A program made the position numbers and the translations under genes. This document shows positions 20,424-31,081 of a DNA stretch of 64,000 bases, one piece after another. Within the stretch, counting starts at the first letter, position 1. Each line of letters begins with the position of its first letter. This stretch comes from Leucosporidium creatinivorum (taxonomy: Eukaryota; Basidiomycota; Microbotryomycetes; Leucosporidiales; Leucosporidiaceae), in the NCBI GenBank assembly GCA_001600635.1, contig BCKL01000006.1:1125696-1189695 (forward strand), read 5' to 3'. Below the pieces are notes generated by a model that was not told the DNA's origin, made no database searches, and saw only the letters and a list, made by a program, of their open reading frames with translations.

Positions 20424-21325
20424 TCATCCTTGCCTGCGCGAGATGCGCGTTTCGACGTAGCTGCGAAGAGCGTCACACCCGAAGCGAACGTCCTGCTCAG
20501 CATCGGTATCGACCCTCCCACGAAGGGCATCGACAGTTTGCTGAAGGCGACCCACTGCTCGTCGCAAGTGGTCGGCCTCGGGGGGCGGTTCGACGCCGGA
20601 GGGGGAAGTCTCATGGTGATCGAGGAGGGCGTAGAGGTACAGGGAGCTCTCAAGGACCGGCTGAAATGGGCGAGGGTCTGTATCCGACGCGGTGAGGCGG
20701 TAGTGGACTGGGAGCTCGAACGCGGTGACTTCGGCGAAAGGTCGAACTCGAGAGGCGGCCTTGTCGCCTTTGAGGTAGTAAGGGCAGAAGGTGAGTATGC
20801 ACAGGTCCCTTGTCCTTATAGTGATGTTGTGTTGGCCCGCCAAAACCTCGAGATCAGACTGGGAAGGCGAAAGAGTGAGCTGAGCATCAATGCGAGAGCC
20901 GAGCTTGCCAGGAGTCAGGACTCGTGGCGTCTTGAAGAGCAGGGTCGCGCGCTCGCGCTGTAGCAACTTCATACCTGAGGTCGAGCCCCGACATGTCTGT
21001 GCAGCTGAACATATAAGGCAACGAGCGAAGGCGGGCCAAAAGCGAGCGACTGACCGTGGCGATGGCTCAAAGAACAATCGACCTCCTCCTGCTTCAACGG
21101 CGGCTGTACCAAGGTGTCCTTTCCGCAGAGGTGCTTGTGCGTGACCCAGAGCTGTATGAGAGTAGCGATCCGACTCAGCGAGACGCAAACTGAGCGGTGC
21201 AGGCGGGTCGAGCTCACAAGCTTCTGGTGAGCCGCGCTGCAGAAGAAAAGCTTCGTACAGCCCGAGCAGCGTTGCTCTGTAGCCTTGCCGCACACTACAC
21301 ACTCCTTGTCCTTGAACGCTTCCGT
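20424..21325 (-). CDS. MYND-finger protein, type A, pair 1 (A1; canonical start lost)
   Basis: Encodes EAFKDKECVVCGKATEQRC, then SGCTKLFFCSAAHQKL, an intron, and LWVTHKHLCGKDTLVQPPL: a MYND zinc finger with ligands C-C-C-C-C-H-H-C. Further coding runs through SRIDAQLTLSPSQSDLEVLA and RDLCILTFCPYYLKGDKAAS to YVETRISRRQG, a helical C-terminus without a known domain. At the position where paralogs A3 and A4 have ATG, this copy has ACG (21,325-21,323). The only in-frame ATG upstream is 21,445, which overlaps the partner gene's ATG on the other strand. So either a longer N-terminus is used, or a non-AUG start, or the gene is decaying. MYND fingers usually mediate protein-protein contacts; the role here is unknown. 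Confidence 0.6.
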
Positions 21326-21443
21326 CCCGAGTCGAAGCTGAGCAGACGAGGTGAAGCGCAAGAGGGCAAGGGAGCTTAAGGGAGCGAGCGATTTCGTCTC
21401 TCTCCCTTCTTCCTCTCCCTCGTCTCTCGACTCGATTATAGGC
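21326..21443. promoter_or_regulatory. Shared spacer of MYND pair 1
   Basis: 118 bp between divergent genes A1 and B1. It shares with the three other spacers the words 'gagcagacgaggtgaa' and 'gcgagcgatttcgtctctct' followed by a CT-rich tract. Here the terminal element near B1 is 'tcgattatagg' in place of 'tcgactacagg'. Both promoters must lie in or across this spacer. A donor-like 'gtgaag', the pyrimidine tract and the terminal (c)tacag also look like a small 5' UTR intron for the B gene. Confidence 0.6.
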
Positions 21444-22432
21444 ATGGCGCCTGCCGCTAGGGAGTGCGCTGTCTGTCCTGCTACATCCAATCTCAAAGCC
21501 TGCTCTAGGTGCAAGGAGGCCTTCTACTGCTCTACAGACCACGCCAAGCTGGTGAGTCTGAGCTCGGCCCTTTGTCTCTCACGAGGAATAGCTCCTCTTC
21601 TTCCCCCACTTCGCACTCAGCTCATTCGTTCACCTACTTCACTACAGCTTTGGCCTCTGCACAAGACATACTGTGCTACAGGCGTCGAACCGTGGTTCGA
21701 GGACGACTTCACGACCGAGGAGGTCGCCTATCTGAATTCGGTCGATTCTCGTTGTGAGTGAGGCTGGTTCGCGTCACGCGACAGCGATTAACGATACACA
21801 TATAGTCGAGCTTCCACCAGTTGGGCCTAATCAGCCCGCACGTACCTTCCGAGCCATAGCTCGCCAACATTTCCCGCCGAGCACGTCGCCCGATGTCAGT
21901 GCTTCGCTGCTTCGCGCGAGCGTGCACCGCTGACTCTTCTTGTACGTTCTTACAGACTATGTGGGAGTCCACTTCCTTGAGTAAATGGACAGGCGAAGCT
22001 ATACTCCGATCCTGGATCATCTCCTTCGGCCGTCAATTCACGCTCTTCTCGTCGGGCGTTGGTAGGCTCCCTGACGGCACTCCAGCTTCTGATGCGCTCC
22101 CACAGCAGATGGGAGAGGTTCGGCTTTGGACTCTTCACCCCTCGTGGAATGCTTCACCCGCCGTGCACGACCTTCGCAGCAGGTTCCTTCGCCAGGCGCT
22201 CATCGTTTGCCATCTCCGAGATCATCGCCACCTCGAGGACGGCAGCCTCAGCCCCGAAGCTCACTGGAACGCCTGTTTTGCAGCCCGTCGTCTCGAGAAG
22301 GTGGCCGCCGAAGCAACTCTGAGAGAAAACGGACCTCTCGGACCGAGCTTGGTCGACTGCGCTAGAGGACTACGCTCGGCGCTAGAGAAGGACGGCCTCA
22401 AAAGTGGAGTACCGAGCTTTAGTCCTGTGTAA
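21444..22432 (+). CDS. MYND-finger protein, type B, pair 1 (B1)
   Basis: Starts MAPAARECAVCPATSNLKAC, then SRCKEAFYCSTDHAKL, an intron, and LWPLHKTYCATGVEPWFEDD. Ligands C8, C11, C20, C23, C29, H33, H41 and C45 form a MYND finger with His in place of the sixth Cys. Later exons give FELPPVGPNQPARTFRAIAR, WTGEAILRSWIISFGRQFTL, VRLWTLHPSWNASPAVHDLR, SRFLRQALIVCHLRDHRHLE and a helical end to PSFSPV. The C-terminal region resembles that of B3 (WTGDPLVRSLLISLGR; RLTTFHPTW; RLEQIA), so the B family has its own conserved helical domain. All introns have good splice sites and I see no break. Divergent from A1 over 118 bp; function unknown. Confidence 0.75.
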
Positions 22433-22894
22433 CTATAGCTTACAATTTGTACCACCGGGATTGCGAGGTTCGGGCGAGCATGGGGGGCGCTGTTGGACTA
22501 TCGCCGAGCACTTCACCGAGACGGGCTGAGCTTCCCGCCCTCGGCTACGCTTGGAGGGCGCGCTTCTCAGACACACCTCCGGAAAGTGCAGGTCGAACTA
22601 AACGCCCTTCGCGAAAGGCGAGCCACAGGCCAGCCTGATGTCGCTCGGCCTTCGTGATCCGTTCGCCGACGTCTTTTCCCTCTCGCTCTCGCTCTCGCTC
22701 AGCACCAGTGATGATCCAAGAAATGATGTTAATGGCAGCTGGGGGGGCGTTATACAACCTGCTCGCGGCTAATACGAGCAGAGGGGTGGACCTAACAGAG
22801 TGCGAAGAGAACTAAGGGAGGTGAGACGGTCCTTTTGGGGGAGGTGTGGGTAAGTCTAAAAGCGAGATAAAGGGCCGACAGGAGGGTGAGGAGC
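22433..22894. other. Intergenic, convergent gene ends
   Basis: 462 bases between the stops of B1 and the nucleolin-like gene. It has a short (tctcgc)n-like run near 22,680 and a G run at 22,741. No gene is seen. Confidence 0.5.
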
Positions 22895-25039
22895 TTAGAA
22901 GGTGACCTTCTTGCCCTCGAAGGCGGCGGCGCCACCAGTGCGAGCGGAGCCGCGCGAGGCCCATCCAGAGTCTCCTCCGCCGCGTCCTCCACCACGTCCT
23001 CCACCGCGTCCTCCTCCACCACGTCCGCCACGGTCTCCACCGAAGCCTCCACGTCCTCCACCACGTCCTCCACCTGAGAGAGAGCAAGCAAGAGCGAAAG
23101 TCAGCGATCGAGCTCGGCGAAGACGAAAAGCTCGAGAAAGGCGACTAACCACGTCCTCCACGGTCACCTCCGAATCCACCACGTCCTCCACCACGTCCTC
23201 CTCCGCCACCCTGGCGGTCGGCGCGCGGCTGCGAGTAGTCGAGACGAACGGTGCGGCCCTCAATCGAGACACCGTCGCCCGAGGCGGTGGGTCCTCCCTT
23301 GGCGATGGCAGCCTCGGCTCCGTCGAGCGAAGAGTACTCGACGTATCCGAAGCCCTTGGGGCGGCCGGACTCGGAGTCAGTAGGGAGACGGACGGAGGAG
23401 ACACTGCGAGTTGGGAAGAGCGAGGTCAGCGAGCAGCTCGGCGAAGGCGCAAGCGGGAGAAATGAGCTCACTCTCCGAAGTCGGCGAAAGCGGACCAGAC
23501 GGCATCCTCAGTGGCGGAGAAGGGAAGGTTGCCGACGAAGAGGGTGGTGGTAGGGGGTCCGGAAAGGGTGTCGTTGAAGACCTTCTTGGGCTTGTCGCCG
23601 AAGGCGTTCTCACGGGGAGGGCGGGGCTGGGAAAGGTCGACCTTGATGGCGCGGCCATCAATCTCGTTGCCGGCCATCTCGAGGGCCTTCTGGGCGAACT
23701 CGGGCTTGGTGAACTCGACGTATCCGAAACCACGAGACTTGCCAGTGTCGCGGTCGGTGACGACGCGGGCCGAGACGACCTCGCCGCAGACCTCGAGCTC
23801 GGACTTAAGCCACTCGTTGTCGACGTTCCAGGAGAGGCCTCCGACGTAGACGGTGGTGGAGGGAACCTCGCCATCGGCGGTAGGGGCGGCCTCCTCGACC
23901 TTGGCCTTCTTAGCGGGGGCCTCGGTCTCCTCAGCAGCGCGCTTCTTGGAGGCGGGGGCGGCCTCGGCCATCTCGGTGTCCTGTATAGCAGAGGGGCTAG
24001 TTAGTTAGGCCTCGGAAGTTGAGAAGCGCCGAAGTAGAGCTCACCTCGTCAGACGAGTCGTCCGAAGAATCGTCCGAAGACTCCTCCTTCTTAGCAGCGG
24101 CGGGCTTGGCGGCCTCCTGTGGTGTAGCAGAGTCGTTAGTGTCGAGTCTCGAGGAGTAGACGCTCTCAAGTAGGCTCACCTCCTCGTCCGAAGAGTCAGA
24201 GTCGGAAGAAGACTCCTCCTTCTTGGCGGCGGCGGGGGCAGCAGCCTTGCCGTTGGCCTTCTTGGGGGCCTAGATAGATGTTCAAAGAACGAGGAGGAGA
24301 GAAGAGAAGCTAAAGTCAGTGTTTTGATCTTCGAAAAGGCGGGGACGAGCCCCGAAAAGCCAAACGCCGAAGCTAGAGAACTCACCTCATCCTCAGAGGA
24401 AGAGTCGTCCGACGAGTCGTCGGAGGAGTCCTCCTTGACAGCGGCGGCGACGGCGGCCTTGCCGTTGGCAACTGCCTTCTTGGCGACCTCGGTGGCCTTC
24501 TCGGCGACGGCCTCGACGGTCTTCTTGGCGGCCTTGACGGGCTGAAGTTGGCAGCAATAGGTAGTCAGCATGCTGTACATTAATATGAGTGACCGCCCTG
24601 ACTCCACAGCGCTCCTCGCTCACTCGAAATCGAGCGCGAGAAAAACGCGGCGAGGCAAAAACAAAGTGGTCGGCGAAGGCTAACTCACAGCAGCGGGCTC
24701 ATCGTCGGACGAGTCCGAGGAAGAGTCGTCCGAGGACTCGGGCTTGGGAGCGGGCTTGCTCTTCTCCTTCTTGGAGGCCTTCTTGTCGTCCTTCTTGCTC
24801 GACTTCTTGACGGGCTTCTCCTCCTCCGAGCTGGAATCAGAGTCGGACGAGTCGGAGGAGTCGACCTCCTTGGAGAGAGGGGAAGGGCCCTTCTTAGAGG
24901 CCTTGCCGACCTTGGCGGGCGAGGGAGCGGCCTCGTCCTTCTTGGTGGCAGCGGCGGTGGAGCTCGACTTGGTCTTCTTGGATCCCTTCTCGACCTTGGA
25001 GGTCTTGGGGGCCTTGACGGTGCTGCTGGTCTTTCCCAT
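22895..25039 (-). CDS. NSR1: Nucleolin-like protein (Gar2/Nsr1)
   Basis: N-terminal Lys-rich basic stretch (MGKTSSTVKAPKTSKVEKGS), several acidic Ser/Asp/Glu tracts separated by Lys/Ala segments, two RRM domains, and a C-terminal RGG region. RRM1 has TTVYVGGLSWNVDNEWL (RNP2) and KSRGFGYVEFT (RNP1). RRM2 has TTLFVGNLPFSATEDAVW and RPKGFGYVEYS. The tail is GGRGGFGGDRGGRG repeats ending EGKKVTF. This is the layout of nucleolin, Gar2 and Nsr1, nucleolar proteins needed for pre-rRNA processing and small-subunit assembly; acidic serines are typical CK2 targets. At least three short exons each end in an acidic Ser/Asp run, giving a modular look. Convergent with B1. Confidence 0.92.
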
Positions 25040-26071
25040 TGTGAAGTAGTGTAGTAGAGGGGGAGAAGAGGGGGAGAAACGGGGCGGAGAAGTGGTGGGG
25101 TGAAGAGAAGAGCCTCAACCGCGAATTCTCTGAGGAGTTGGCTTCGAGGCTGGATTTTCGGCGGGTGAGTATATGCAGCCGCCTCGTCATAACCAGCAAT
25201 TTCGGTTTACTAGTCAAGCTTACTCGGTGTCGACACTTTACTATGAGCCATTCCGAGCCGCGCCTCCTCTCCTTTTCGCCGAGATCAGGCCTCGCGCTTC
25301 TTGTAGGTCAACATACGAGTCGAAAATGGCAGCAGAGCGTTTAAAATGTGCTCGACTACATCTACAAGCCTCCATGCGTTCCGCTGAGCCCCTGCACTCT
25401 GTACGAAAGCCGACTTCGGCGGAGCAGAATCTTCGCCCGCCACTCGAACGGCTGCCAGCGTGCAGAAGTGGAGTGTAAGAGAACTATGAGAAGGAGACAA
25501 TGCTCCTGTAGTGCCCTACAGTGTCCCCAGAAACTTACTCGGCGTCTAGTCGACTGCAGAACTCAGCTCGGCGTTCGCTCGGCGCGCAATTCCTTCGAGA
25601 CTTTCTCGTCAAGTCGCGCTCTCAAGCAGTCCTCAAGAACCAGAGTGTTTCTCTCTATCACCGTCGACCATTCAAGCTCGCTGTACACTTCTCACTCTTG
25701 CATCTGGCCCTCTCGTTCGCCTCGGTCGAAAGCCAGAAATGTAGGGCGAGCAAGCTCAGCCACCGAGTAGGCGCAGGCTCTTGCAATCCAATTGCAAGTG
25801 GAAACCTTCCAGGCCGGGTAAAGATAAGGATAACTATCAACAAGAAGAGGGGGGTGGAGGGAGGGAGGAGAGGCGCGCTCGTTACCCTCCGCTAGGGAGG
25901 GACGAGGCTGGCGCAGGATGGTGAGGGGAGGGGGGAGTAGTGCATGACTAGCATGCGGGAAGGAGCAGGGATGAACGATGGGTGAGAACCAGTCTCTGAC
26001 CCGGTGTTCGTCCGGTCCTGAGTTGTTGAGGGAGCCGAGACGAAGTCGGCGCCGACGTGCTCGGCGTGGAT
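25040..26071. other. Intergenic region, no supported gene
   Basis: About 1 kb between the nucleolin start and the chitinase stop, both on the minus strand. It should hold the nucleolin promoter and the chitinase 3' UTR. Short frames exist (for example around 25,350-25,770), but their residues look random and carry no family motif. I see no repeat or RNA gene. Confidence 0.5.
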
Positions 26072-29064
26072 TTAGCCCGAGCGAGTGAGGCCCATGTTGA
26101 CGCGCCAGGACTGGGCGAGTTCCCCTTGAGTCGTGTCGCCGGACATTTCCCACTGTTGGTGTGTAGGAAGAGCGAGGTCAGCTTCAAGTGGAGGAGAAGG
26201 AAGAAGGGAGAGAGAGATGGGAGAGACAGGACGAACCATCATGATGCCGGCGATGCCCTTCTGGAGCGCGAGACGACCCTTCTTGGCCATCGAGGCGGGG
26301 TCGTCGTAGGTGATGACGGCGCTGCGGGAGACGTCGTAGAGGTAGGGCTGTGGGAAGCAATGGGCAGGATCAGCGAGCTGCTCGGCGAAAGACGGCGGGC
26401 GAACGAGAGAAACTCACCGTAGAAGAGCAATCATCCCAAGCGCGTGTGTAGCCGTTGACGGGGTTGAAATCATGCCCATCCTGAACGAGGACGCCGTAGT
26501 TGACCAACTCCCAGAAGTTGATCTGGTTGCCCTCCAAGCCCTTGAGGTCGCCCTGCCCGAGCTTGGTCTTGCCGACATTGCCAGTGAAGACGCCGTCTCC
26601 GCCCGAAGTCGAGTTGCCAGTCGAGTTGCGCGAATCGGTAAGAGGGTTCCACTTGATTTCGGTGATGTTCTGGCCTTCGACGCCGGCGCAAGGCTTGCCC
26701 GAGTGGTTGTCGGGGCAGAAGACGGCGGCGCGCTTGACGAGGGCGTTGTCGGAGGAGGCGGCGAGGGTGGTACGTTGGGAGCGCTTGAGAGCTCGGCGCT
26801 CACGACGGCGGGATTCGACGGCGGCGCGGGCTTGGTTGTAAGAGCGATGGAAAGGGCTGATGTACTTCTCGGCGCGGGTGGCGAGCTCCTCCTTGTGGGC
26901 GACGGTCGCTCGCTCGCGGTTAGACATGGGCTTGACGGGGATGGAGGGGATTCCATCGCGCTTGTGAACAAGCGAGGTGGCGGTCGACTTGGAGACGTAG
27001 CCGTAGGCGGGCACTCCCATGAGCATCTTCTTGGCGGGCATGCCGGCTGCTTCCCACGCTTCGATGGCCGAGAGCATGTTGGCGTTGGGTTGCTGCGAGT
27101 TGGCGCAGGTGTTCTTGAGAGGGGCGTTGGCGCCGGGGTTGGCCGAGGCTGCGAGACGGAGAAGCGAAAGTCAGTTTCGGTCGAGACGGCAGAGAGAAGG
27201 TCGGATGGACTCACCTCCCCAGACGTCGTAGTTCATGACGAGGATGTTGTCGAGAACAGCAGCAAAGGCCGAGACGTCGGTAAGAGGAGATCCATTCTCG
27301 CCGATGAAGGCGTGCTGAGTGGTGCAGGACGAAAGGCGCTTGGTGGGGAGGGCGGCACGAAGCGCCTGGAGGAAGAGGAGGAAGTTGTTGGTGTCGACCT
27401 TGGTGTTGTAGACGTTTCCATCAGCTCCAGCGGTTCCGGGGTACTCCCTGCGACGAGAGGAAAGCTGAGGTCAGCTTCGGTCGGTCGAGAGACGAGCGAT
27501 TGGGAGGCGCGGAAACTCACCAGTCAATGTCGACTCCATCGACGTTGTACTTGTTGACCAACGCAGCGATGGCCTTGACGAAAGTAGCGCGGTTGGCGGC
27601 ATTCTTGACGGCGTCCGAGAAGTAGGCTGAGTCGCTCCATCCGCCAACGGCGATGAGGACCTTGCTGTTCTTGGCGTGAGCGGCAGCAACGAGCTCGGTG
27701 AGGAGGTCGGCCGAGTTGTAGTCGCTGAAGGCGACGCCGTGGGTCGAGGTGGGGACGATGAAGGCTGTGAGGGAGGGGAAGAGGCGAGTCAGCTTCGGTC
27801 TAGTTTCGGAACCGAAGATTGCAAGAGACTCACAGAAGTTGATCAAGTCGTACATGTCAAAGTCAATGGACGAGACGGGGAGAGTCTCGGAAGTCCAATC
27901 GGCCCAGTACCCTCCAGCAATCATTCCTCCCGAGGCAGGCCAGCTGCTCGAGGTGGGAGTTGCGGCGATCGTGGTGGTGGTCTTGGTCGTAGTAGCCTTG
28001 GTGGTAGTGGTAGCTGCCTTGGTGGTGCTGCGAGAAGGGAGCGAGAAGTCAGCGAGAGCTCGAGACTAAGTCGGCGCCGAGCAGCTCGAACGGAAACTCA
28101 CGTCGTGGGCTTGACCGTGGTCGTGGTCTTGCTGGTGGTAGTCGCCGCCTTGGTAGTCGTCGTTGTAGTGGTGCTGTAGGAGAGAATGTGGGTCAGCAAA
28201 TCGAACTTGCGACAAAGAAGAAGGGAACGCCGAAACTCACGTCTTCGAAGTCGTCGAGGCCTTGGACGAGGTAGACGCCGCCTGAGTGGTCGTGGTACGA
28301 GGAGTGTTGAGCGGCTGGACGGTGACGGTCGAGGTGCACGAGCTCACGAAGGCGGGGTTCTTGGGATTGGGAATCACTCGAGGGACTCCGATGGCCCTTC
28401 GCTCGACCTGGGCGTCGACCTTCTCTCCGGCCAAGATCCTGCGCACCAGGCTCAGGAAAACGCTACGGCGAGAAGGGGCGGTGACGGAGAGGGGAGTGGC
28501 GGCGACGACGATGGGAGTGCGCTTGAGGAGCGACCGTTTCTTCGGGTTGAGGACGATGGGCGCCGAAGGGATGGTGGAGCGCTTCTTGGGGTTGAGAACG
28601 ACGACGGGCGCGGCGACCGAGCGCTTAGCCTTGGGGTTGAGCACCACGGGAGTGTTGACGACGAGGGATCGCTTGGCCTTGGGGTTGAGGACGACAACCC
28701 GCGAGGAAGTGAGCACCGAGCGTTTCTTGGGGTTCGAGATGACGGGCGACGAGGCAATCGCCGAACGCTTGGCCTTGGGGTTGGTGATGGGCTGATTCCT
28801 CTTGACGATAACAGACTCGGCGACGACGGGAGCCTCGCGACGAAGGAGACTGGCGAGGGAGCGACGAAGGCGAAGGCGCTCGATGGAGCGACTGGGGCCG
28901 ACTTGAGGGTCTGCGGCGTGGAACAGAGGCTCAAAGAGGGCTGCGGCGCGACGATTCGAAGTTGGAAGAGCGTTGGCCGAGGTGGCGAAGGCGAAGAGGG
29001 TGGCGAGGATGAGGAGAGGGAGAGGGAGGAGAGCGGCGCGGGTGTTGGTAGTGGTGAAGAGCAT
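26072..29064 (-). CDS. Secreted GH18 chitinase with kexin-site repeat pro-region
   Basis: Exon 1 (29,064 to about 28,240) has a signal peptide (LLPLPLLILATLFAFATSAN) and, at residues ~88-182, repeats of 11-17 residues each ending in Lys-Arg, with a core like VVLNPKAKR or VVLNPKKR. Two short Thr/Ser/Lys-rich exons form a linker, then the GH18 barrel follows: GGYWADWTSETLPVSSIDFD, KVLIAVGGWSDSAYF, the catalytic DGVDIDWE (split by an intron before the Glu), ILVMNYDVWG, MLMGVPAYGYVSKS, INFWELVNYGVL and SRSAVITYDDPASMAKKG, ending WRVNMGLTRSG. GH18 enzymes cut chitin by substrate-assisted catalysis. An insertion rich in Arg (about AVESRRRERRALKRSQ) interrupts the barrel. The repeats suggest Kex2 processing during secretion. 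About eight introns. Enzyme call firm; peptide release is inference. Confidence 0.85.
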
Positions 29065-29978
29065 CCTGTGCTGTTATTGATGTTGGAGCTGCAGACTAGC
29101 TGAGCTTTGAGAAGGTGTAGGTTGGTAGAGAGCGACTAGCGCTGCTCTGTAAGGAAGGTGGGAAAACGAGGACGGAGGGCGGCTTAGAAGAGAGAGGAGG
29201 GGAGAGAGGACGAGAACCGGTTGGTAGCAGCTAGGGGGAGGGAGGAGTTGAAAGCTGAGAAGGCGGAAGATGGGAAGGAGAGAGAGAGAGAGTAGGAGGA
29301 ACCGGCCTCGGGGGAAGGGAGAGATGGCAAGGAAGGAGGGGGGGGGGCGAACGCTCGAGAGGAGGGAAGGGAGAGATGGCAAGAGGGAGAGAGAGGCGAG
29401 AGGACAAAGGTGCAGCCTTGACGGCTTGGACTTCGCAGCGCAACCCAGCCTGGGCTGAAGGGCGAGAAAGGCGGAGGTTCACTCACAATCTAATGCGGTC
29501 AGTGGGCTGGCCGAAACTCAATCGCCGAACGAGCAGCTTTGAGGCTACTTCCATGGCACTTGAGTCGACTTTTATCAGCTGTAGTGGAGCATGACGTATC
29601 TCCTCAGATTTCTACGCGGTCTGTATCATACCACACGCGCTCCAACAAGCAAGAACAGCCGAGTTGAGTGAAAAATCTAGGCTACAATTGGCTTACTCCG
29701 CAGTTTTCGAAATGGAATTTGAGCTCCAGCCATCTCAACCTTCTCGCCCGGGGCTTCCGCCTTCCCTCTTCTTCCTTTTGCCAGCCATTCTACTCGACTG
29801 CACAGAATGGCAGCTCACGTAACAGCCCACAACTCACTTGGAGGAGGATCCTGCCTTCTTGTACTCAGTGCTCGCTCGCCCTCTTATACTCGTGCTCGCT
29901 CGCTTCTGCTCTTTCTTCCCTAAACCTCACTCCTCCTCACTTCAACTCGAACTTCAAAGTCACCTCACACGCCTCAAG
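29065..29978. other. Divergent promoter region, chitinase / secreted repeat protein
   Basis: 914 bases between the two divergent start codons. It contains GA-rich tracts (29,160-29,420) and CT-rich sequence near 29,750-29,950. No gene seen. Both flanking products are secreted and carry dibasic sites, so shared control is possible. Confidence 0.5.
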
Positions 29979-31081
29979 ATGGTCCACCTTCCCTCTTCCC
30001 TCCTCCTTCTCCTCTCCATCTCGGTCGCCTTTGCTCTTCCAGCACCAGCCCATCGCCGACGAGATATTAACATCTCGCACACCTCGCGCTCCAATGGCAC
30101 CGCCATCACCCACACCATCGACTCGTCCACTCTGCATCCTGCACTCAAAGCAGCCATCGAAGGCAGCGACCTGAACATCAACATGTAAGCTTCGGTTTCG
30201 CCTTTCGCTTGCTCTCGCTCGGCGCTGACCTCGCTTCTCTTTCTCTCTCCCTCAGCGTCGGCGATAGGAAACGCTCCGTCGCTCCTCGGTCAGCAGGCAT
30301 CACAAACTCGACCATCAACCTCACCGTCATCGGCTCATCCAAGAAGCTCAAGCGCAAGCGCTCCTCGGCCGCCGACAAGCTTCAGCGCCGCTCCAAGCCC
30401 GCCTCCTCCCCCTCCTCCAACTCGACCACCATCGAACCCGCACACCACAACATCCACATCGACGCTTCCACTTCTGGCACCGGTACCGGAGGAGGAATCA
30501 CCAACAGCACCATCAACATCAACCTCAACTCTCGCCGGACTCGCCGAAAAGTCAACCTCGGCGATCACTCGGTCCTCGTCGACACCTCGGCAGGACAGGA
30601 CTCCACTGGCGCTGCTGCTGGTATCGAGGACTCGACTGTGCACGTTAACATCCTCCCCGCTCGCGCACTGGACAAGAGCGTCGGATCCCACTCCATCGTC
30701 ATCGACTCCTCCTCGGGCAACGACCAAGGCTCGACAACCACCGGCACCCACTCTGCCGTCGTCGACACCTCTTCCTCCTCTTCGACCAACTCTACCGACG
30801 GAGCACCCATCGGCATCAAGGGTTCGACCATCAACCTCACCGTCGTCTCTCCCGACTCCAACTCGACCGAGCCCGCTCGCCTCGTTCGCCGAGCAGAGTC
30901 CTCCCCCGCTTGGGCAGCAGCTATCAAGCATCGTTCCTACACTCGTACCACCTCAGAGGAGCAGCAGGATGAGGTTGTTGTCGAGGTCGAGGTCGTCCCC
31001 GCCGTCGTCGAGGAGCCGCTGAGGTTCGAGGTTCGGCGCTCGCATGCGAGTTCGCCTTCGCGGTTTAGTAAGAGGGAGTAG
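29979..31081 (+). CDS. Secreted repeat protein with dibasic sites, function unknown
   Basis: Two exons joined by an intron at about 30,185-30,255. A signal peptide (MVHLPSSLLLLLSISVAFAL) is followed by HRRR, a possible processing site. The body alternates two short repeat types predicted to be beta strands: GITNSTINLTV, GITNSTININL, GIEDSTVHVNI and GIKGSTINLTV; and HNIHIDAST, HSVLVDTSA, HSIVIDSSS and HSAVVDTSS. Between them lie basic sites (RKRS, LKRKRS, QRRS, RRTRRK, VRRA) and Ser/Thr/Asn-rich linkers with N-glycosylation sequons. The end is acidic-Val rich and then Ser/Arg rich (RFSKRE). I recognise no named domain. It is probably secreted or wall-associated and cut by a kexin-type protease. 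Head-to-head with the chitinase. Confidence 0.7.

Noticed and set aside
20969-21514. N-terminal extensions of MYND genes read through the shared spacer and into the partner
   Set aside because: They are antisense to the partner's finger exon; only the possible in-frame ATG of A1 at 21,445 was kept as an open question.
25348-25900. Possible small gene between nucleolin and chitinase
   Set aside because: The frame has no family motif, no convincing splice sites and random-looking residues.
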